NCBI GenBank assembly: GCA_949299935.1
Contig: CASGCE010000016.1
Span: 1 to 64,000, forward strand
DNA length: 64,000 nt
Direction: 5' to 3'
Source: an uncultured bacterium
GTDB taxonomy: Bacteria > Cyanobacteriota > Vampirovibrionia > Gastranaerophilales > Gastranaerophilaceae
In this document: positions 60,887-64,000 of the stretch, in pieces
How the letters are laid out: each line of letters opens with the position of its first letter
How positions within the stretch are numbered: position 1 is the first letter of the stretch
Position numbers and translations under genes: made by a program
The notes under the pieces: model-generated
The model's database searches: none
The model's input: only the letters and a program-made list of their open reading frames with translations
Told to the model about the DNA's origin: nothing

Positions 60887-61558
60887 TTGAAAGGCATAAT
60901 ATTTGATTTTAACGGGACATTATTTTGGGATTCACAACTACATCTGGATGCCTGGAAGGAATATTCCAAAAAGTTACGCGGCATATCGTTTACGGAAGCC
61001 GAAATGTTGCAATACATGTTTGGCAGGACAAATAAAGACATAATAGAGTATGCAATAGGGAAAAAGCCAAACAAAAAATTGGTAGAGAAATATACCCAAG
61101 AAAAAGAAGCAGAATATAGAACAAAATGCCTGGAACACCCTGAAGAAATGAAACTTGCAGCAAATGCAGAAAAACTATTAGATTATATAAAAGCAAATAA
61201 CATCCCAACGACAATAGCAACAATGTCTGAATGGTGCAATGTTGAATTTTATATAAAAGAATTTAAACTGGATAAATGGTTTGACATTGATAAAATAGTA
61301 TATTCAAACGGTCTAATACCGGGGAAACCGGCGCCTGATATATACATAATTGCTGCAAAAAATATCGGACTAGCCCCATCAGAATGCGTTGTGGTAGAAG
61401 ATGCACTTTCAGGCATTGAATCAGCAAAAAATGCAGGTATAGGAAAAATTATTGCAATAGCATCAAGAGAACCCGTTGAATTTTACAAAAATATAGAGGG
61501 AGTATCCCAAATAATAACCGATTTTTGTCAAATAGACAAAAACCTTTTCGAGGTATAA
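60887..61558 (+). CDS. HAD-superfamily phosphatase (beta-phosphoglucomutase-like subclass)
   Basis: 223 residues from TTG 60887 with GGGGAC upstream. Motif I is IFDFNGTLFWD, with Asn where most enzymes have the second Asp (DxD). Cap domain about 15-85; motif II TIATMSEW; motif III lysine in GLIPGKPAPDIYI; motif IV VVVEDALSGIESA. The nucleophile Asp is present, so phosphatase activity is plausible, whereas a mutase needs the missing acid/base. The substrate is unknown. Operon with the secreted TPR gene. Confidence 0.88.
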   Translation: MKGIIFDFNGTLFWDSQLHLDAWKEYSKKLRGISFTEAEMLQYMFGRTNKDIIEYAIGKKPNKKLVEKYTQEKEAEYRTKCLEHPEEMKLAANAEKLLDYIKANNIPTTIATMSEWCNVEFYIKEFKLDKWFDIDKIVYSNGLIPGKPAPDIYIIAAKNIGLAPSECVVVEDALSGIESAKNAGIGKIIAIASREPVEFYKNIEGVSQIITDFCQIDKNLFEV

Positions 61559-61598
61559 ACATTTGTATTTTTTTTAGCAAAAAGAATTATGAGAATAA

Positions 61599-61886
61599 AC
61601 AGCAGAACTAGAAATACCATATAAAAATGAACAAGAAGCAAAATCAAAAAGCAAACTATTGGATGAACAACCAACAGATTTTGACAAAGCAATGTAAATA
61701 ACAAAAATACTTGACAGAAGGCGCTCGGATAAAACATTCTGGATAGCCAGCTTAGCAAGCAGAGGCTATGCAAATAAAGTTCAAGAGAAAATAGATAAAG
61801 CATTAGAGAAGTTTTATAATGGTGATTCCATTGAAGAAAAAAAGCGCATCGAATTAGTAAATGATATAACTAACAATTACAAGTAG
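61599..61886 (+). pseudogene. Decayed ORF with in-frame stop
   Basis: One frame reads as protein from 61599 (ELEIPYKNEQEAKSKSKLLD), is broken by TAA at 61695-61697, and goes on ITKILDRRRSDKTFWIASLA, then EKIDKALEKFYNGDSIEEKK to TAG 61884-61886. The part after the stop has no start codon, and the first part has none either. Beyond it, LSYNGETLKIELFPVNYKIK (about 61945-62004) may be another remnant in a different frame. The stretch 61559-62020 holds no intact gene that I can support. Confidence 0.55.
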
Positions 61887-62020
61887 TGAGCATAATAGAC
61901 GAATTTGCAACATAAAAATCATTCAAACAAAAGTCCGAACCTTAAGCTATAACGGAGAAACCCTTAAAATAGAATTATTTCCGGTAAACTACAAGATTAA
62001 ATACTGGAAAAATGTTAAAA

Positions 62021-62040
62021 ATGGGGCGTCTGATGGGATT
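62021..62040 (-). repeat. Duplicated tRNA-His 3' end (distal copy)
   Basis: ATGGGGCGTCTGATGGGATT on the plus strand is identical to 62200-62219, the last 19 bases of tRNA-His plus one. It is the distal member of a direct repeat pair, offset by 179 bases. Confidence 0.85.
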
Positions 62041-62199
62041 GTCTTGCTCGGCGGCGTAAAACGAGAATTCGTGTTTTGCTCTACACTTCCGTGTTTCGCA
62101 AAAACACTCCACTCTCTGCCGCCTCGCGCTCGAACCTTCCGGATGGGTTCTCATCTCCATCATACGCATAAAAAAACTCCACCATAGGAGCTTTTTATT
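62041..62199. mobile_element. 159-bp structured segment bounded by the tRNA-His direct repeats
   Basis: Much of it is richer in G+C than its surroundings. It contains GGCGGC (62050-62055) / GCCGCC (62118-62123) as an outer inverted repeat, GTGTTT (62091-62096) / AAACAC (62102-62107) as an inner hairpin, and a T-arm-like GAACC/GGTTC pair (62132-62150). Its right end includes the tRNA-His terminator. No gene fits inside. It resembles a small tRNA-targeted element or the scar of a larger one; the classification is tentative. Confidence 0.45.
62169..62196 (-). terminator. Terminator of tRNA-His
   Basis: Minus strand: AAAAGCTCC, loop TATGGT, GGAGTTTTTT. It starts four bases after the CCA end of the tRNA. 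Confidence 0.7.
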
Positions 62200-62200
62200 A

Positions 62201-62277
62201 TGGGGCGTCTGATGGGATTCGAACCCATGTATATCGGAACCACAATCCGAGGTCTTAACCGCTTGACGACAGACGCC
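62201..62277 (-). tRNA. tRNA-His (anticodon GTG)
   Basis: The minus strand folds as a 77-nt tRNA with encoded G-1 paired to C73, acceptor GCGTCTG/CAGACGC, anticodon loop TTGTGGT (anticodon GTG), T-loop GTTCGAATC and an encoded CCA end at 62201-62203. The extra 5' G and the CCA are correct for tRNA-His. Confidence 0.97.
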
Positions 62278-62327
62278 AACACACATACTATACTAACATA
62301 AAAATTATCTAAATCAATACATTTCAG

Positions 62328-62353
62328 AAAAAATCCCGCAAAAGCGGGACTTT
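62328..62353 (-). terminator. Terminator of rpaB
   Basis: Minus strand: AAAGTCCCGC, loop TTTT, GCGGGATTTTTT. It lies just after the stop codon region at 62359. Confidence 0.85.
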
Positions 62354-62358
62354 CACAA

Positions 62359-63108
62359 TCAGCTGATACGCTGAAACATATAACCAATACCTCTGGCTGT
62401 CAGAATCAATTCCGGATTAGCCGGGTCTGTTTCCAATTTAGAACGTAATCTTGAAATGTGAACATCCACCACGCGAGTATCAATTCTATGATCTGGCGGG
62501 TAAGCCCATACGTGTTGCAATATTTCATTTCTGGAAAAAGCCTGACCGGAATTATTAACTAACAATTCCAACAAGCTAAACTCCATACCAGTAAGTCTAA
62601 TTCTTTCATTTTTTCTAAAAACTTGGCGGCGGGCAGTATCAATTTTTATATTACCAGTAGTAATAACATTTTTAGTAACTTTACCGGTAGGTGCAGCAGC
62701 CTCACGATTATTAGTACGTCTTAAAACAGCCTTAACACGAGCTTCCAACTCTTTAGGGCTAAACGGTTTAATAACATAGTCATCCGCACCCAGCTCCAAG
62801 CCGGTAATTCTTTCTGAAACATCACCCAGCGCGGTCAAAATAATAATCGGTACATCAGAGGTTCTTCTAATTTCGCGAGTGACGCCATATCCGTCCATTT
62901 TAGGCATCATAACATCAAGGACTACCAAATCCGGATTATACTTGTTAAATGCATTTACGGTTTCTTCTCCGTCTTGGGCAGTATAAACATCATAACCTGC
63001 CATTTTTAAACGTGTTTCTAAAATACGTCTGATACTTGCCTCATCATCAGCCAGCAAAATTCGCTGACGATCTTCTGTTTCATTAGCCATTTCAGCATTT
63101 TCTGTCAT
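62359..63108 (-). CDS. rpaB: OmpR-family response regulator, RpaB (Ycf27)-like
   Basis: 249 residues. Receiver: LLADDEASIRRILETRLKMAGYDV, phospho-Asp65 in LVVLDVMMPKMDGYG, IILTALGDVSERITGLELGADDYVIKPFSPKELEARVKAVLRR. Winged helix: GMEFSLLELLVNNSGQAFSRNEILQHVWAY and RVVDVHISRLRSKLE. The receiver matches the cyanobacterial and plastid RpaB/Ycf27 consensus almost word for word. In cyanobacteria RpaB answers light and redox stress through the kinase Hik33/NblS. In a non-photosynthetic relative the regulon must differ. AAGGAAA ribosome site; no kinase is adjacent. Confidence 0.93.
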   Translation of the reverse strand: MTENAEMANETEDRQRILLADDEASIRRILETRLKMAGYDVYTAQDGEETVNAFNKYNPDLVVLDVMMPKMDGYGVTREIRRTSDVPIIILTALGDVSERITGLELGADDYVIKPFSPKELEARVKAVLRRTNNREAAAPTGKVTKNVITTGNIKIDTARRQVFRKNERIRLTGMEFSLLELLVNNSGQAFSRNEILQHVWAYPPDHRIDTRVVDVHISRLRSKLETDPANPELILTARGIGYMFQRIS

Positions 63109-63252
63109 AGTCTTTTCCTTACATTTAAAAATCTTACACCAATCACTTTAATAAAAATATTACAAATTATATATTTTTTTGTATTTTTATAACGATATAT
63201 TAACCTAAGTAAACATAAATTGCAAGCATTTTTTATAAAAAAAAAACATTTT

Positions 63253-63990
63253 TTATAATTGGGACTCAACTATTTTTCTAAATTTTTCCAAATCTTCGAC
63301 CGTATCGATACCTACGGGATTAAAATCAACCACACTGGTTTTAATTTTTATACCATACTGCAAAGCCCGCAACTGTTCCAAACTTTCAGAGAGTTCAAGC
63401 GAAGATTGAGGGGAGTTAGTCATTTTTTTCAAGGCATCGCGCTTATAGCCATAAATACCCAAGTGGCCGTAAAATACAGCGTGACCCTCATTACGTTCAA
63501 AAGGTATTTTAGAGCGGGAGAAGTACAAAGCATATCCATAATTATCGACAACGCATTTAACGATGTTAGGATTTTCAATATCTTTTTTATCGCGCAAGAT
63601 TCTAACCAAAGTTGAAATATCAGCCGAATCGTCCTCACGGATATTTTTTATAACCTCATCAATACTTTCAGGTTTAATGAGGGGTTCATCACCTTGAAGA
63701 TTAACAACGTATTGAATTTCGGGGTGGCGCTCCATAACCTCTTGTATTCTATCGCTGCCACAATTATGAGTATCCGAAGTCAATTCCGCCTCAGCGCCGA
63801 ACAAAAGGCACGTTGTCAAAATCTCCTGATTATCGGTAGCGATAATCACGCGATCAGCCAACGAAGCCTTAACAGCCTTTTCAAACACCCATTGAATAAT
63901 GGGTTTTCCGTTAACTTCAATCAAAGGTTTACCTTTTAACCGGCTTGAGCCGTAGCGTGCCGGAATTATAATTGCAGTATCTCCTGTCAT
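63253..63990 (-). CDS. kdsB: 3-deoxy-manno-octulosonate cytidylyltransferase (CMP-KDO synthetase)
   Basis: 245 residues: IIPARYGSSRLKGKPLIEVNGKPIIQWV, ATDNQEI, TSDTHNCGSDRIQEV, VNLQGDEPLIKPE, ALYFSRSKIPFERN, HLGIYGYKRDAL and GIDTVEDLEKF. It activates KDO for the lipid A inner core, so the cell makes lipopolysaccharide. GGAGAGA upstream of the ATG at 63990. Complete, ten bases from the window edge. Confidence 0.97.
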   Translation of the reverse strand: MTGDTAIIIPARYGSSRLKGKPLIEVNGKPIIQWVFEKAVKASLADRVIIATDNQEILTTCLLFGAEAELTSDTHNCGSDRIQEVMERHPEIQYVVNLQGDEPLIKPESIDEVIKNIREDDSADISTLVRILRDKKDIENPNIVKCVVDNYGYALYFSRSKIPFERNEGHAVFYGHLGIYGYKRDALKKMTNSPQSSLELSESLEQLRALQYGIKIKTSVVDFNPVGIDTVEDLEKFRKIVESQL

Positions 63991-64000
63991 TTTTCTCTCC

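Noticed and set aside
61975-62286. 103-codon minus-strand open frame across tRNA-His
   Set aside because: It reads through the tRNA, its terminator and both direct repeats; no ribosome site. Treated as spurious.
1-64000. CRISPR arrays, insertion sequences, prophage genes, replication origin
   Set aside because: No regular spaced repeats, transposase, integrase or phage proteins, and no cluster of DnaA boxes were seen on reading both strands.

Overview
The window is AT-rich bacterial chromosome, densely coded on both strands. It most likely comes from a non-photosynthetic relative of Cyanobacteria (Melainabacteria/Vampirovibrionia, probably the gut order Gastranaerophilales). The evidence is a response regulator that reads as the cyanobacterial RpaB/Ycf27 type, KdsB (hence lipopolysaccharide and an outer membrane), desulfoferrodoxin plus ferritin (an anaerobe coping with oxygen), and many short lineage-specific proteins. 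I see no photosynthesis genes, CRISPR array, insertion sequence or prophage. The taxonomic placement is inference from recognised families; no search was run.

Layout. 1-8.0 kb: start of a gene whose N-terminus recurs at 39.6 kb, a phosphorylase-like glycosyltransferase, a PLP lyase, a VWA protein, a phospholipase D/ChbG pair and a membrane glycosyltransferase. 8.05-8.3 kb: a large, Alu-domain-type SRP RNA. 8.3-18.4 kb: desulfoferrodoxin/ferritin, a sensor kinase-response regulator pair with a secreted partner, AMIN-domain protein, WecB, and glutaredoxin next to a hybrid-cluster-protein homologue that has lost its metal ligands. 18.4-31.2 kb: rpsG/rpsL, leuD, radical SAM, AI-2E permease, ferredoxin, thrB, MnmD-like methyltransferase, two flavoproteins and thiC. 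31.3-39.5 kb: orphan sugar permease, phosphohexomutase, rpsE-rpmD-rplO-secY, PilZ protein and a decarboxylase-fold enzyme. 39.5-52.5 kb: a long protein with a sigma-28-like promoter, patatin, tRNA-Leu, an eda-kdgK-csaB operon, CHASE2 cyclase, recG and two tandem paralogues. 52.5-64 kb: rpiB-rsfS, TPR proteins, phosphodiester glycosidase, ABC permease pair, HAD phosphatase, a decayed segment beside tRNA-His, rpaB and kdsB.

Three regulatory patterns cut across this layout. (1) About ten genes have a -10 hexamer exactly six bases before the ATG, which predicts leaderless mRNAs. (2) Lineage-specific genes at 14.4, 23.4, 29.8, 50.4 and 51.5 kb share an ACTTTATATA element 24-30 bases before the start, with a second short box 21 bases further upstream. 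(3) The two genes starting MGMAASQAR (window start and 39.6 kb), and perhaps the gene at 59.3 kb, have sigma-28/sigma-D-type promoters. The proteins under (2) and (3), with helical ends or Gly/Met/Gln-rich bodies, are the best candidates here for an undescribed exported or surface system. The strongest molecular oddities are the ligand-less Hcp homologue, a phosphorylase homologue lacking the PLP lysine, an AT-tract frameshift at 52303-52310, and a 20-bp duplication of the tRNA-His 3' end bounding a 159-bp structured element.
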